From assembly GCA_963695375.1 (NCBI GenBank), contig OY968767.1, positions 2,480,001 to 2,544,000 of the forward strand: a stretch of DNA of 64,000 nt, read 5' to 3'. How positions within the stretch are numbered: the stretch's first letter is position 1; each line of letters begins with the position of its first letter. The notes under the pieces were generated by a model. It ran no database searches, was not told where the DNA came from, and saw only the letters and a program-made list of their open reading frames with translations. Below are positions 35,472 to 44,433 of this stretch, piece by piece. Made by a program: the position numbers and the translations under genes. The DNA comes from JACCVL01 sp963695375 (lineage in GTDB: Bacteria > Actinomycetota > Actinomycetes > Propionibacteriales > Nocardioidaceae).

Positions 35472-37438
35472 CGCACCGCGCGGGACTGGACCGCCTCGAC
35501 GATGCGCTGCACCGCCTCGTCGACCGCGACACCGTTGTCCTGCTCACCGTCGCGGTAGCGGAACGACACGGCGTCGGCTTCGACGTCTCGATCGCCGGCC
35601 AGCAGCATGAACGGCACCTTCTGCAGCTGGGCGGTGCGGATCTTCTTCTGCATCCGGTCGTCGTGCGCGTCCACCTGAACCCGGATGCCGGCCCGGCGCA
35701 ACCGGTCCGCGACCGCGGACAGGTGGTCGAGGTGCCGCTCCGCGACCGGGATGGCGACCACCTGGACGGGGGCGAGCCAGGGCGGGAAGGCGCCGCCGTA
35801 GTGCTCGGTGAGCACCCCGATGAACCGCTCCACCGACCCGAACAGCGCGCGGTGGATCATCACCGGTCGTTGGCGGGAGCCGTCAGCGGCGGCGTACTCG
35901 AGGCCGAAGCGCTCCGGCAGGTTGAAGTCCAGCTGGATCGTGGACATCTGCCAGGTCCGGCCGATCGCGTCCCGGGCCTGGACGGAGATCTTCGGGCCGT
36001 AGAAGGCCGCACCGCCCGGGTCCGGCACCAGGTCGAGGCCGGACGCCGCCGCCACCTCGTCCAGCGTCTCGGTCGCCTCGTCCCAGATCGCGTCGTCGCC
36101 GACGTACTTGTCCGGGTCCTTGCTGGACAGCTCGAGGTAGAAGTCGTCCAGCCCGTAGTCGCGCAGCAGGTCCAGGACGAAGGTGAGCACGGTGCCGAGC
36201 TCGGCTCGCAGCTGCTCGCGGGTGCAGAAGATGTGCGCGTCGTCCATGGTCAGGCCCCGGACCCGGGTCAGTCCGTGCACGACCCCCGACTTCTCGTAGC
36301 GGTAGACGGTGCCGAACTCGAATGCGCGCAGCGGCAGCTCCCGGTACGACCGCCCGCGGGCCTTGAAGATCAGGCAGTGGAAGGGGCAGTTCATCGGCTT
36401 CAGGTAGTAGTCCGCGCCCTCCATCCGCATCGGCGGGTACATCGAGTCGGCGAACCACTGCAGGTGGCCGGACGTTTCGAACAGGGTCGACTTCGTGATG
36501 TGCGGCGAGTTGACGAACTCGTAGCCGGCCTCGACGTGCCGCTGCCGCGAGTAGTCCTCCATCACCTTGCGAAGCACGCCGCCCTTGGGGTGGAACACCG
36601 CCAGCCCGGAGCCGATCTCCTCGGGAAAGCTGAACAGGTCGAGCTCCTGACCCAGCCGGCGGTGATCGCGGGCGGCAGCCTGCTCCAGCCGGTGCAGGTG
36701 GGCGTCGAGCGCCTCCTTGGACTCCCAGGCGGTGCCGTACACCCGCTGCAGCTGCTTGTTCTGCTCGTCACCGCGCCAGTACGCGGCGGCGGTGCGGGTC
36801 AGCCGGAACGCGGGGATCCGCTTGGTGGTGGGCAGGTGCGGGCCCCGGCACAGGTCCTTCCACGCGGTCTCGCCGTTGCGGTCGACGTTGTCGTAGATGG
36901 TGAGCTCGCCGGCCCCGACCTCGACCTCCGCACCGTCGGTGGGCTCCGCGCTGCCCTTGAGGCCGATCAGCTCCAGCTTGTACGGCTCGTCCTTGAGCTC
37001 GGCGCGCGCCTCGTCCTCGGACACCACCCGCCGGGAGAACCGCTGCCCGGCCTTGACGATCTTGCGCATGCGGGTCTCGATCGCCGCGAGATCGTCGGGG
37101 TGGAACGGGGTCTCCACGTCGAAGTCGTAGTAGAAGCCGTCCTGCACCGGCGGTCCGATGCCCAGCCGGGCGGCGGGGTGGAGCTCCTGCACTGCCTGGG
37201 CCAGCACGTGCGCCGTCGAGTGCCGCAGGATGTCGCGACCGTCGGCGGAGTCGATCGGCACCGGCTCGACGGTGTCGCCGTCGGTGAGCCCGACGGCGAG
37301 GTCGCGCAGCTCTCCGTCGACGCGGACGGCGACGACGTCACGGTCGTCGGCGAACAGCTCCCACGCCTTGGCGCCGGCGGTGACCCGGCGCTGCTCCGGC
37401 TCGGCGCCGGTCAGCACGGTCACGGTCAGCTCTGGCAC
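35468..37438 (-). CDS. thrS: Threonyl-tRNA synthetase
   Basis: Class II enzyme of 656 residues. It has an N-terminal TGS domain (to ~65), the editing domain with 'HSTAHVLAQAVQELHPAARL', the zinc-binding catalytic core ('YYLKPMNCPFHCLIFKAR'), motif 2 'FEFGTVYRYEKSGVVHGL', motif 3 'PVMIHRALFGSVERFIGVL', and an anticodon-binding domain. It heads the thrS - HIT cluster. The 195 bases upstream show no T-box-like structure that I could recognise. Confidence 0.97.
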   Translation of the reverse strand: MPELTVTVLTGAEPEQRRVTAGAKAWELFADDRDVVAVRVDGELRDLAVGLTDGDTVEPVPIDSADGRDILRHSTAHVLAQAVQELHPAARLGIGPPVQDGFYYDFDVETPFHPDDLAAIETRMRKIVKAGQRFSRRVVSEDEARAELKDEPYKLELIGLKGSAEPTDGAEVEVGAGELTIYDNVDRNGETAWKDLCRGPHLPTTKRIPAFRLTRTAAAYWRGDEQNKQLQRVYGTAWESKEALDAHLHRLEQAAARDHRRLGQELDLFSFPEEIGSGLAVFHPKGGVLRKVMEDYSRQRHVEAGYEFVNSPHITKSTLFETSGHLQWFADSMYPPMRMEGADYYLKPMNCPFHCLIFKARGRSYRELPLRAFEFGTVYRYEKSGVVHGLTRVRGLTMDDAHIFCTREQLRAELGTVLTFVLDLLRDYGLDDFYLELSSKDPDKYVGDDAIWDEATETLDEVAAASGLDLVPDPGGAAFYGPKISVQARDAIGRTWQMSTIQLDFNLPERFGLEYAAADGSRQRPVMIHRALFGSVERFIGVLTEHYGGAFPPWLAPVQVVAIPVAERHLDHLSAVADRLRRAGIRVQVDAHDDRMQKKIRTAQLQKVPFMLLAGDRDVEADAVSFRYRDGEQDNGVAVDEAVQRIVEAVQSRAVR

Positions 37439-37621
37439 GGGGTCTCCTCACCGGCGATCGGCGACGTGCAGCGGGCTGCTGCGGGCGTGGCGATGCTATC
37501 CGTGCGGTCGGGGGAGGCGGCCACCGCGTTTCCGCTGATCCCGGGAGCGGGCAGCCTGTGGAGGGTGGCTGCTCGTGCACAGGTCGGGCGCGGATGCCCG
37601 ACGATGCCGTCGCGAAGTTCC

Positions 37622-37627
37622 TAGGTT
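37622..37627 (+). promoter_or_regulatory. Candidate -10 element for a leaderless DUF222-HNH transcript
   Basis: TAGGTT is followed by exactly six bases and then the GTG at 37634. This spacing puts transcription initiation at or next to the start codon. There is no Shine-Dalgarno sequence before the GTG. Confidence 0.5.
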
Positions 37628-37633
37628 GACGAT

Positions 37634-39040
37634 GTGACGACGACGATGCGGGAGCAGCGGACAACCGGGTGGTTGCCACCCGGCGGCCCTCCGGGTCCGC
37701 ATCCGCTGGTCACCTGTGTGGCGGCGGTGGAGGAGGCGCTGGCGGTCGACGACTCGGTGGATTGCTGGGGCCTGTCGGACCACGAGGTGGCCGACCTGGT
37801 CGGACGGGTGCACCGGGCCGCCTCGGCGCTGGAAGCGGTTCGACTGCGACTGGTGGCCGAGGCCGACCGGCGCACGCTGTCCACCGCGCCCGGGTTGCCG
37901 GCGACCTCGACGGCTGGCTGGCTGAGCGCGTCGCTCCGGATGGATCGACGCACCGCCGGCAGCCAGGTGCGGCTGGCGACCGAGCTCGACACTCGCTTCG
38001 CGCTGGTCCGGCGTCGGCTGGCCGAGGGCCGTGTCGACCTCGACCAGGCCCGCGTGATCGTGGCCGCCCTGGCCAGGCTGGTGACCACCGGGGCGTCGCC
38101 GGTCCAGTGTGCCGACGCCGAGGCTTGGCTGCTGGACCAGGCGGAGATCTTCGGCCCGGAGGATCTGCGCGTCCTCGGCCGCCGGGTGTTCGAGGTGATC
38201 GACCCGGATGCCGCCGACGCCGTGGAGGGCCGGCTGCTCGAGGACGAGGAGCGGCGAGCGCGAGCGCGGGTCCGGATGTGGATCCGCCGGGTCGGCGACG
38301 GCTGCACGCGCGGTGGCTTCCAGCTCCCGGATGCCCAGGCCGACATGCTGCGCACCGCTCTCGACGCGCTGGTCTCGCCGCGTCGGCCCGGCATCGGCGG
38401 CCCGGACGTCGCGGCGGAGCCGCTGTCCGATCCCGGCCTGGAGGGCCGCCCGCTGCCCTACGACCAGCGGCTCGGACAGGCCTTCTGCGAGCTGGTCGAG
38501 CACCTGCCCGTCGACGCGCTGCCGCAGTCCGGCCGGTCCACGCCGTCGCTCACGGTGGTCATCGACGTCGACGCGCTGGTGTCCGGCCTGGGCGCAGCCA
38601 CACTGTCGAGCGGGTCCCGGTTGTCGGCCGCGCAGGCACGCCGACTCGCCTGCAATGCGGGGCTGGTCCCGCTGGTGCTGGGCGGCGGCTCGGTTCCGCT
38701 CGACCTGGGCCGGGAGCAGCGCTTCCACACCGCCCATCAGCGCACGGTTCTCGGGGCGCTGCAGGAGGGGTGCGTGGCCGACGGTTGCGATCGGGCGCCG
38801 GCGTGGTGCGAAGTGCACCACCCGACCCCCTGGTCCGAGGGTGGTTGCACCGACGCCACCGGTCCTCAGGCGGGGGTCCTGCTCTGCGGCCGGCACCACC
38901 ACCTCGTGCACTCCGGTGGCTGGACCGTGGTGCACGCGGCCGACCACGTCCCGGAGCTGGTCCCGCCGGCCGGCATCGATCCGCTGCGGCGGCCGGTCCG
39001 GCACCGCCGGTTCCGCCGCCGACGACGACCCGAGACCTGA
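37634..39040 (+). CDS. DUF222 and HNH-endonuclease domain protein
   Basis: A 468-residue protein of the 13E12-repeat/DUF222 family, which is multi-copy in many actinobacterial genomes. Residues about 30-330 form the helical DUF222 domain ('LSDHEVADLVGRVHRAASAL', 'RLAEGRVDLDQARVIVAAL'). The C-terminus carries the HNH nuclease motif 'WCEVHHPTPWSEGG' ... 'LLCGRHHHLVHSGGW', with paired Cys (CxxxxC before, C after) for zinc. The start is GTG at 37634, with ATG at 37646 as an alternative. The biological role is not established. Copies of this family recombine with each other and may be mobile-element related. Confidence 0.88.
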   Translation: MTTTMREQRTTGWLPPGGPPGPHPLVTCVAAVEEALAVDDSVDCWGLSDHEVADLVGRVHRAASALEAVRLRLVAEADRRTLSTAPGLPATSTAGWLSASLRMDRRTAGSQVRLATELDTRFALVRRRLAEGRVDLDQARVIVAALARLVTTGASPVQCADAEAWLLDQAEIFGPEDLRVLGRRVFEVIDPDAADAVEGRLLEDEERRARARVRMWIRRVGDGCTRGGFQLPDAQADMLRTALDALVSPRRPGIGGPDVAAEPLSDPGLEGRPLPYDQRLGQAFCELVEHLPVDALPQSGRSTPSLTVVIDVDALVSGLGAATLSSGSRLSAAQARRLACNAGLVPLVLGGGSVPLDLGREQRFHTAHQRTVLGALQEGCVADGCDRAPAWCEVHHPTPWSEGGCTDATGPQAGVLLCGRHHHLVHSGGWTVVHAADHVPELVPPAGIDPLRRPVRHRRFRRRRRPET

Positions 39041-39053
39041 TGGAGTCGAGGCG

Positions 39054-39839
39054 TCAGGCCGTCGGGGGACGATGCCAGACCGTGAACCGCTGCAGGCGCA
39101 GGTAGCCGAGTGCCTGGTAGATCGGCTGACCCGCGTCGCTGGCGATCAACGCGGCGTCGTCACCGGGCGAGCAGGCGGTGGCCGCCCAGGTCAGAGCCGC
39201 CCCCACGCCACGGCCGCGAGCCTGCGGCATCGTCGACACCCACTCGACGTCGACCAGGCCGTGCCCGAGCCGTGCGCCCGCGGTGCCGACCGGCTGGTCC
39301 TCGAGGTAGCCCACGAACATCCGTACCGGCCCGTCGAGCATGGCGGCGGTGACCAGCGGCGCAGCTCGCGCCTCCGGCAGCGGATAGCCGGTCACCAGCG
39401 TGTCGACGAAGACCCGGAGGTCGTCCTCGGTGCGCACCGGCTGGATCCGCAGGCCGTCGGGCAGCGGTGGCGGCGACCCGCCGGCCGGACGCAGCATGAA
39501 CGGCGGATGTCCCATCAGCTCCAGCCGGTCGCTCAGGTCCGGGATCGGCCAGGCGGACAGCAGGCAGAAGTGCCGCTCCGGTGGGAAGAAGTCGAGCAGC
39601 CGGGTGACCACCTCGTCGATGTCGCAGAGCGTGGACGGCTGCAGCAGGACGGCCAGGTTGTCGAAGAGGATCGCCGACGCCGGGTCGGCCGCGAAGACGT
39701 CGTCCCAGCGGGTGACCCGGCCGTCCACCGCCCGGGTCATGAACGCGCTCACGTCGGTCGTCGCGCAGAGGTAGCGGCGGATCAGCGAGTCCTCCGGTGG
39801 CAGGTCCGGCTCCCAGCCGTGGGTCAGGTGCTCGCTCAT
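39054..39839 (-). CDS. GNAT-family N-acetyltransferase
   Basis: A 261-residue protein. The C-terminal half has the GNAT acetyl-CoA-binding motif ('VEWVSTMPQARGRGVGAALT') and the closing 'ASDAGQPIYQALGYLRLQRF'. The N-terminal half is another alpha/beta domain without a clear motif. The ATG at 39839 overlaps the stop of the upstream acetyltransferase gene by 4 bases. The substrate is unknown. It ends 13 bases from the end of the convergent HNH gene. Confidence 0.82.
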   Translation of the reverse strand: MSEHLTHGWEPDLPPEDSLIRRYLCATTDVSAFMTRAVDGRVTRWDDVFAADPASAILFDNLAVLLQPSTLCDIDEVVTRLLDFFPPERHFCLLSAWPIPDLSDRLELMGHPPFMLRPAGGSPPPLPDGLRIQPVRTEDDLRVFVDTLVTGYPLPEARAAPLVTAAMLDGPVRMFVGYLEDQPVGTAGARLGHGLVDVEWVSTMPQARGRGVGAALTWAATACSPGDDAALIASDAGQPIYQALGYLRLQRFTVWHRPPTA

Positions 39840-40423
39840 CGTGGGGCCGTCCTCTCGTGCTGGCGCCGTCCGCCGTCCCCTGTCGGCGCCACGAGCTCCT
39901 CGGCGACCAGGTCCATCAGCAACCCGTCGTGCCAACCCGCACGGTCGGCGTCCCGCTCGTAGCGCCGCATGATCCCGACCGGCCGGAAGCCGACGGCGGC
40001 GTAGCAGCGGATGGCCGGCTCGTTGTCGGCCGCCGGGTCGATGACCAACCGGTGATGGCCGCGATCGTGGATCAGGTGCCTGGCCACGGTGGCGACGGCG
40101 TCCCGCCCCACCCCCCGGCCGTGCACCGCAGGATCGACGAAGATGTCGACCGTGGCGTGCCGGTAGTCCGGCTCCTCCTCTTCGCCGTACTGCACCATGC
40201 CGCGCACCTGGTCCTCGACCAGGATGGCGAAGCGGGTGGCGGACGGGTCGTCGAACGGCCACCCCGGCGATGCGTCCTCGTCCCTCCACCGCGCCCGGAC
40301 CGTGGGTGTCGCGAGGATGCGCCGCAGGTGCGGCACGTGTCCGGCCGCGACGGGCTGCAGCACGACGCGAGCCCCGCGCAGCGGAGGCTGCGGCTGCGGC
40401 TGTGGCTGCGGCTGTGACGGCAT
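39836..40423 (-). CDS. GNAT-family N-acetyltransferase, AAC(6')-like
   Basis: A 195-residue acetyltransferase. The acetyl-CoA motif is 'VDPAVHGRGVGRDAVATVAR', and 'NEPAIRCYAAVGFRPVGIMR' is the usual end of the fold. Residues 1-13 are a Pro-Gln repeat encoded by hexanucleotide repeats at about 40383-40418. The overall pattern ('ARWRDEDASPGWPFDDPSAT', 'MVQYGEEEEPDYRHA') is like aminoglycoside 6'-N-acetyltransferases. Environmental actinobacteria have many such genes, however, and resistance should not be assumed. It is coupled to the next acetyltransferase gene and lies 17 bases after the dehydrogenase gene. Confidence 0.8.
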   Translation of the reverse strand: MPSQPQPQPQPQPPLRGARVVLQPVAAGHVPHLRRILATPTVRARWRDEDASPGWPFDDPSATRFAILVEDQVRGMVQYGEEEEPDYRHATVDIFVDPAVHGRGVGRDAVATVARHLIHDRGHHRLVIDPAADNEPAIRCYAAVGFRPVGIMRRYERDADRAGWHDGLLMDLVAEELVAPTGDGGRRQHERTAPR

Positions 40424-40440
40424 CCGGCCATCGTGCCGGG

Positions 40441-41976
40441 TCACTCGGTGAAGGTCACCCCTTGCGCGAGGGGCAGCTGACCGGAGTAGTTCACGGTGTT
40501 GGTGGCCCGCCGCATGTAGGCACGCCAGGCGTCCGAGCCGGACTCCCGACCGCCGCCGGTCTGCTTCTCGCCGCCGAAGGCACCGCCGATCTCGGCGCCG
40601 GACGTCCCGATGTTGACGTTCACGATGCCGCAGTCCGAGCCCGCGGCGGAGACGAACCGCTCCGCCTCGGCCTGGTCGGAGGTGAACAGGCTGGAGGACA
40701 GTCCCTGCGGGACGGCGTTGTTCAGGGCGACGGCCTCCTCGAAGTCCTGGTAGGGCAGGACGTAGAGCAGCGGCGCGAAGGTCTCCCGCCGCACGACGTC
40801 GGTCTGGGTGTCCACGCGCACGATCGACGGTCTGGCGTAGAACGCGTCCGGCGCCGCCTCCTCCAGCGCGCGGCCGCCGCCGGCGACCAGCTTGCCGCCC
40901 TCGGCGGCGGCCTGTTCGATGGCGCTCTCCATGCCCTCGTACGCGGCGCGGCTGATGAGTGGTCCGACCAGCGTGCCGTCCTCCAGCGGGTTGCCGATGG
41001 GCAACCGGCCGTAGGCGGCGACCAACCGGTCGGTGAGGTCGTCGACCACGCTGCTGTGAGCGATGACGCGTCGCATCGTGGTGCACCGCTGTCCGGCCGT
41101 GCCGGCTGCGGAGAAGACGACTCCCCTGGTGGTCAGGTCCAGGTCGGCCGTCGCGCTCACGATCGCCGCGTTGTTGCCGCCCAGCTCGAGCAGGGACCGG
41201 CCGAACCGCTCGGCCACCCGCGGTCCGACTGCCTGCCCCATGCGGGTGGAGCCGGTGGCACTGAGCAGGGCGACACCGGGGTGGTCCACGAGCGAGCGTC
41301 CGAGGTCTGCTCCGCCGACGAGAACCTGGCTGAGGTCGGCCGGCGCGTCGCAGTCAGCGATGGCCCGAGACAGCACCGCGTGGCTGGCCAGCGCGGTCAG
41401 GGGTGCGCGTTCCGACGGTTTCCAGATCACCGGGTCGCCGCATACCAGCGCGATCGCGGTGTTCCAGGACCACACGGCGGCGGGGAAGTTGAAGGCGCTG
41501 ATCACGCCGACGACACCGAGCGGGTGCCAGGTCTCCATCAGCCGGTGGCCGGGGCGCTCGGAGGGCATGGTGCGGCCGTAGAGCTGACGGGAGAGTCCGA
41601 CCGCGAAGTCGCAGATGTCGATCATCTCCTGCACCTCACCGCGGGCTTCGGAGGTGATCTTGCCGACCTCGAGGCTGATCAGCGTGGCCAGGTCGTCCTT
41701 GTGCAGCGCCAGCAGCTCGCCCAGCCGCTTGACCACGCGTCCACGGGCGGGAGCCGGAGTGGCGCGCCAGGTGCCGAAGGCGACCTGCGCGCGCTCGACG
41801 CTGTCGTCGACCGCCGACGAGTCGGCCCAGGTGACGTCGGCCAACCGCTCGCCGTTGATCGGTGACGTGGTGCTGACGTCCCCCGCGGATCGCGGCATCC
41901 CGAGGCGGCGAATGGTCTCGGAGGCGAGCTGCTGCAGCGTGGAACCGCTGGGAATCTGGTGCAAGGTGGTGGTCAT
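40441..41976 (-). CDS. Aldehyde dehydrogenase, ALDH7 / L-2-aminoadipate semialdehyde (piperideine-6-carboxylate) dehydrogenase type
   Basis: NAD(P)-dependent enzyme of 511 residues from the ATG at 41976 (MTTTLHQIPSGS...). It has 'ISAFNFPAAVWSWNTAIALV' (about 160-179), the catalytic Glu264 in 'LLELGGNNA' and the nucleophile Cys298 in 'GTAGQRCTTMRR'. These are the forms seen in ALDH7/AmaB enzymes that oxidise 2-aminoadipate semialdehyde in lysine breakdown. It is divergent, with only 62 bases between, from a 2-oxoadipate dioxygenase-type gene acting two steps later in the same pathway, which strengthens the call. A start at 42000 is possible but adds only eight residues. Confidence 0.88.
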   Translation of the reverse strand: MTTTLHQIPSGSTLQQLASETIRRLGMPRSAGDVSTTSPINGERLADVTWADSSAVDDSVERAQVAFGTWRATPAPARGRVVKRLGELLALHKDDLATLISLEVGKITSEARGEVQEMIDICDFAVGLSRQLYGRTMPSERPGHRLMETWHPLGVVGVISAFNFPAAVWSWNTAIALVCGDPVIWKPSERAPLTALASHAVLSRAIADCDAPADLSQVLVGGADLGRSLVDHPGVALLSATGSTRMGQAVGPRVAERFGRSLLELGGNNAAIVSATADLDLTTRGVVFSAAGTAGQRCTTMRRVIAHSSVVDDLTDRLVAAYGRLPIGNPLEDGTLVGPLISRAAYEGMESAIEQAAAEGGKLVAGGGRALEEAAPDAFYARPSIVRVDTQTDVVRRETFAPLLYVLPYQDFEEAVALNNAVPQGLSSSLFTSDQAEAERFVSAAGSDCGIVNVNIGTSGAEIGGAFGGEKQTGGGRESGSDAWRAYMRRATNTVNYSGQLPLAQGVTFTE

Positions 41977-42038
41977 CAGTGCTCCTCGGGGAGAGACCAT
42001 CCTGTCCTGCCGGCCGTCCTGGGCGAAAGGTGACGTCG
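41977..42038. promoter_or_regulatory. Divergent regulatory region of the lysine-catabolic pair
   Basis: These 62 bases must hold promoters for both the dehydrogenase (minus) and the oxygenase (plus). A ribosome-binding site AAAGG at 42026-42030 serves the plus-strand gene, and CGAGGAG on the minus strand serves the dehydrogenase. Shared control by one regulator is likely; no operator could be identified by eye. Confidence 0.45.
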
Positions 42039-43463
42039 ATGCGGGTCCCGACTGCGGTGTCCAGCACCGGGCTGCGCACCCGCTTCGCCACGCGGTTGTC
42101 CGCCCTGTACGGCAAGGAAGTCCCCGCGTACCAGACCCTCGTCGAGGTGTCGCACGAGGTGAACCGGCGGGTCCTGGCGCGGGAGGGGGCGCATGCCGAG
42201 CGGCTCGGGAGCATCGACCGGGTCACCGCAGAGCGGCACGGGGCGATCCGCGTCGGGTCGGCGCACGAGCTCGCGCAGGTGGGGCGGCTCTTCGCCGCGA
42301 TGGGGATGTTCCCGTGCGGGTTCTACGACCTGCGCGACGCGGCTCCCACCCCCGTCCCGGTGGTGTCCACCGCGTTCCGGCCGCGGAGTCGCGACGAGCT
42401 CGCCACCAACCCGTTCCGCGTGTTCACCTCGGTGCTGGTTCCAGAGGACCGGCGCTTCTTCGACGCCGATCTCGAGCGCCGGCTGCAGAGCTTCCTTGCC
42501 GCCCGCGAGCTGTTTCCCGCCGAGCTGCTCGAGCTGGCCGATGCCGCCGTCGTGCAGGGCGAGCTCTCCGCGGCCGACGCGGCGCGCTTCCTCGACCTCG
42601 CCGAAGCGTCCTTCTCGTTGTCCGCCGATCCCGTCGACCGCGGTTGGTACGCGGAGCTCGAGGCCGTGTCGGCGGTCGCGGCCGACGTCGGCGGGGTCAC
42701 GACGACGCACCTCAACCATCTGACCCCGCGCGTGCTCGACATCGACGACCTGTATTCCTCGATGCAGGCTCGGGGGATCGCGATGATCGACGAGATCCAA
42801 GGACCGCCCCGGTGGGACGGTCCGGACGTGCTGTTGCGCCAGACCTCCTTCCGCGCGCTCGCCGAGCCGCGCGTGTTCCGGGACGCGGACGGCTCGCTGT
42901 CCCGCGGGACGCTGCGGGTCCGGTTCGGCGAGGTCGAGGCACGCGGCATCGCCCTCACCCCGGCCGGTCGGGACCGCTTCGACGAGCTCGTCGCCCGGGT
43001 GGACGGGCGACTGGCCGAGGATCCCCGGCTCGCCCGCGCGGAGGTGGCCGCGCAGGTGTGGAGCGACGGGCTGCCTCGTACCGAACGAGAGCTGTGCCTG
43101 CAGGGGCTGGGCTTCTTCACCTTCGCCGTCGATGGTGAGGTGGCGGCGGGCGGGACCTCGCCGGAGCAGCGGGCCGCGCTCGAGCAGGGCCACGTCACTG
43201 CGCTGGTGCGGGCGGGCGTGCTGCACCCCGAGCCGATCGTGTACGAGGACTTCCTGCCCCGTTCGGCGGCCGGCATCTTCGCCTCCAACCTGGCCGACCC
43301 CGGCAGCGTGGCCGCCGGACCAGGCGGCGCCGAGCGGGATGCGGACTGGATGTCGGATGTTCTCGGAGCAGCCGTCAGCGTGCCCGAGGAGATCTATGCC
43401 CGGGAGGCGGCTGCCTCGCTCCGCGCCGCCGGCGCCGTGCTGGGCCGGGAGCTGTCCCGGTAA
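42039..43463 (+). CDS. 2-Oxoadipate dioxygenase/decarboxylase (HglS family, formerly DUF1338)
   Basis: A 474-residue non-haem iron enzyme of the VOC superfamily expected to convert 2-oxoadipate to 2-hydroxyglutarate in lysine catabolism. The region 'ERHGAIRVGS' gives His67 and Arg71, with the same His-x3-Arg spacing as the metal ligand His70 and substrate-binding Arg74 of the Pseudomonas putida enzyme. 'TTTHLNHLTPRVLD' holds the second His ligand (224 or 227), and 'FGEVEARGIAL' the Glu ligand (298 or 300). 'YQTLVEVSHEVN' near residue 31 is a further family signature. The ATG at 42039 is used; it follows a ribosome-binding site. The transaminase step is not encoded here. Confidence 0.88.
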   Translation: MRVPTAVSSTGLRTRFATRLSALYGKEVPAYQTLVEVSHEVNRRVLAREGAHAERLGSIDRVTAERHGAIRVGSAHELAQVGRLFAAMGMFPCGFYDLRDAAPTPVPVVSTAFRPRSRDELATNPFRVFTSVLVPEDRRFFDADLERRLQSFLAARELFPAELLELADAAVVQGELSAADAARFLDLAEASFSLSADPVDRGWYAELEAVSAVAADVGGVTTTHLNHLTPRVLDIDDLYSSMQARGIAMIDEIQGPPRWDGPDVLLRQTSFRALAEPRVFRDADGSLSRGTLRVRFGEVEARGIALTPAGRDRFDELVARVDGRLAEDPRLARAEVAAQVWSDGLPRTERELCLQGLGFFTFAVDGEVAAGGTSPEQRAALEQGHVTALVRAGVLHPEPIVYEDFLPRSAAGIFASNLADPGSVAAGPGGAERDADWMSDVLGAAVSVPEEIYAREAAASLRAAGAVLGRELSR

Positions 43464-43540
43464 GCGCCGCGCTCGTGGACGCCGGGCCGCATCTTCCGAC
43501 GAATCGGCCAGCCGCCCAGCGCGCCCGTGACATCGTGGCG

Positions 43541-43555
43541 TCACGCTCCGCGTGA
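43541..43555. repeat. Short palindrome upstream of the secreted-protein gene
   Basis: TCACGC, three bases, GCGTGA: a perfect 6-bp inverted repeat 25 bases before the ATG at 43580. It could be an operator or a small hairpin in the leader. A ribosome-binding site, GGGGGAA, follows at 43569-43575. Confidence 0.35.
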
Positions 43556-43579
43556 GAGTGCCGAATCGGGGGAACGACC

Positions 43580-44422
43580 ATGACGACACCCACCCAACGC
43601 GCCCGGACCAGCGTGGTAGCAGCCACTGTGCTGGCGGTGTTCGGGCTGCTGACGCCGGCCATGGCCGCCCCACGGTCCGCAGCGCCGGCTGCCGGTGCTC
43701 CAGCCCAGGACCTCGTCGCCAGTTCAGTGCGCAGCGGCTGTGCCGGCGGTGGTCGGATCGTCCTGACCGTGACGGAGGACCCGGCCACTGGGTCGGCGCA
43801 CCTGGAGGCCGCCGCCCGGAATCTGCCCCCTGGATCCCGCTGGGAGGGCGCGCTCCTCGCGGGTCTGAATCCCGACGGGAGCGATCAGGAGTTCTCCCTT
43901 CGGGCGGTCGAGGGGAGGTGGACCGTCACGGCCGACTTCCGCGCCGTCGACGCCGACGAGTTCGCGGTGGTGGCGTTCGGTCCCCGCACCCGCCTGTGCC
44001 TGGCCGCCGTGTTCCCAGACTCGCCGGCACTCGGGGTGTCGCTGTGCCGGTCCGCGCTGATCGCCGGCATGTCCGTACAGCGACGACCCCGGGCCGACCA
44101 GATCCTGGTGCGCTACTTCGCTGACCGGGTTCGGCCGGACTCGAGGTGGACGCTGAAGTTGCGCGTCGCCGAGGGTGACCATAGCCAGGCGGTCACCATC
44201 TCGGATCGCGCCGGCCGCGGGGGAGCCTTGAGGTTCCAGGGCATCGTCGAGGGCTTCGACCATCCACGATTCTTCGCCCGCGCGGTCGGCCCGGCCGGCC
44301 AGCGCTGCGGACTAGGGATTCATCCGGCCCACATCACCAACGGAGCCACCACGTTCAAGGATCTGGACCGGGCCACCCAGCGCACGCTCGACTGGCGGTC
44401 GCTGCTCGAGAGCCGGCGTTGA
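43580..44422 (+). CDS. Secreted protein of unknown function
   Basis: A 280-residue protein with a classical signal peptide: basic start 'MTTPTQRARTSVVAATVLAV', hydrophobic core, and a likely cleavage after 'TPAMA-AP' near residue 29. The mature part has paired Cys residues (four to five, near 54, 134, 151 and 255) suited to disulfides. It also has two similar halves, each with an 'xxGSRWEGALLAGL' / 'RPDSRWTLKLRVAEG' strand-rich segment. I recognise no family. It is monocistronic, ending 11 bases before a convergent tRNA gene. Confidence 0.75.
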   Translation: MTTPTQRARTSVVAATVLAVFGLLTPAMAAPRSAAPAAGAPAQDLVASSVRSGCAGGGRIVLTVTEDPATGSAHLEAAARNLPPGSRWEGALLAGLNPDGSDQEFSLRAVEGRWTVTADFRAVDADEFAVVAFGPRTRLCLAAVFPDSPALGVSLCRSALIAGMSVQRRPRADQILVRYFADRVRPDSRWTLKLRVAEGDHSQAVTISDRAGRGGALRFQGIVEGFDHPRFFARAVGPAGQRCGLGIHPAHITNGATTFKDLDRATQRTLDWRSLLESRR

Positions 44423-44433
44423 CGCCAGACGGG

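Noticed and set aside
37439..37633. T-box riboswitch upstream of thrS
   Set aside because: No T-box sequence or specifier-loop structure was recognisable in the 195 bases. A divergent leaderless promoter explains part of the region.
37496..39004. A 502-codon open frame on the minus strand opposite the DUF222-HNH gene
   Set aside because: It is an antisense shadow caused by high GC. The plus-strand product has clear DUF222 and HNH motifs; the antisense product is Arg/Gln/His-rich with no family pattern.
39836..40423. A definite aminoglycoside-resistance gene
   Set aside because: The similarity to AAC(6') enzymes is at fold and motif level only. Environmental GNAT proteins share this pattern, and there is no mobile context.
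42193..42723. Alternative frame products inside the 2-oxoadipate dioxygenase gene
   Set aside because: They overlap fully with a conserved protein and show only compositional Arg/Ser/Pro bias.
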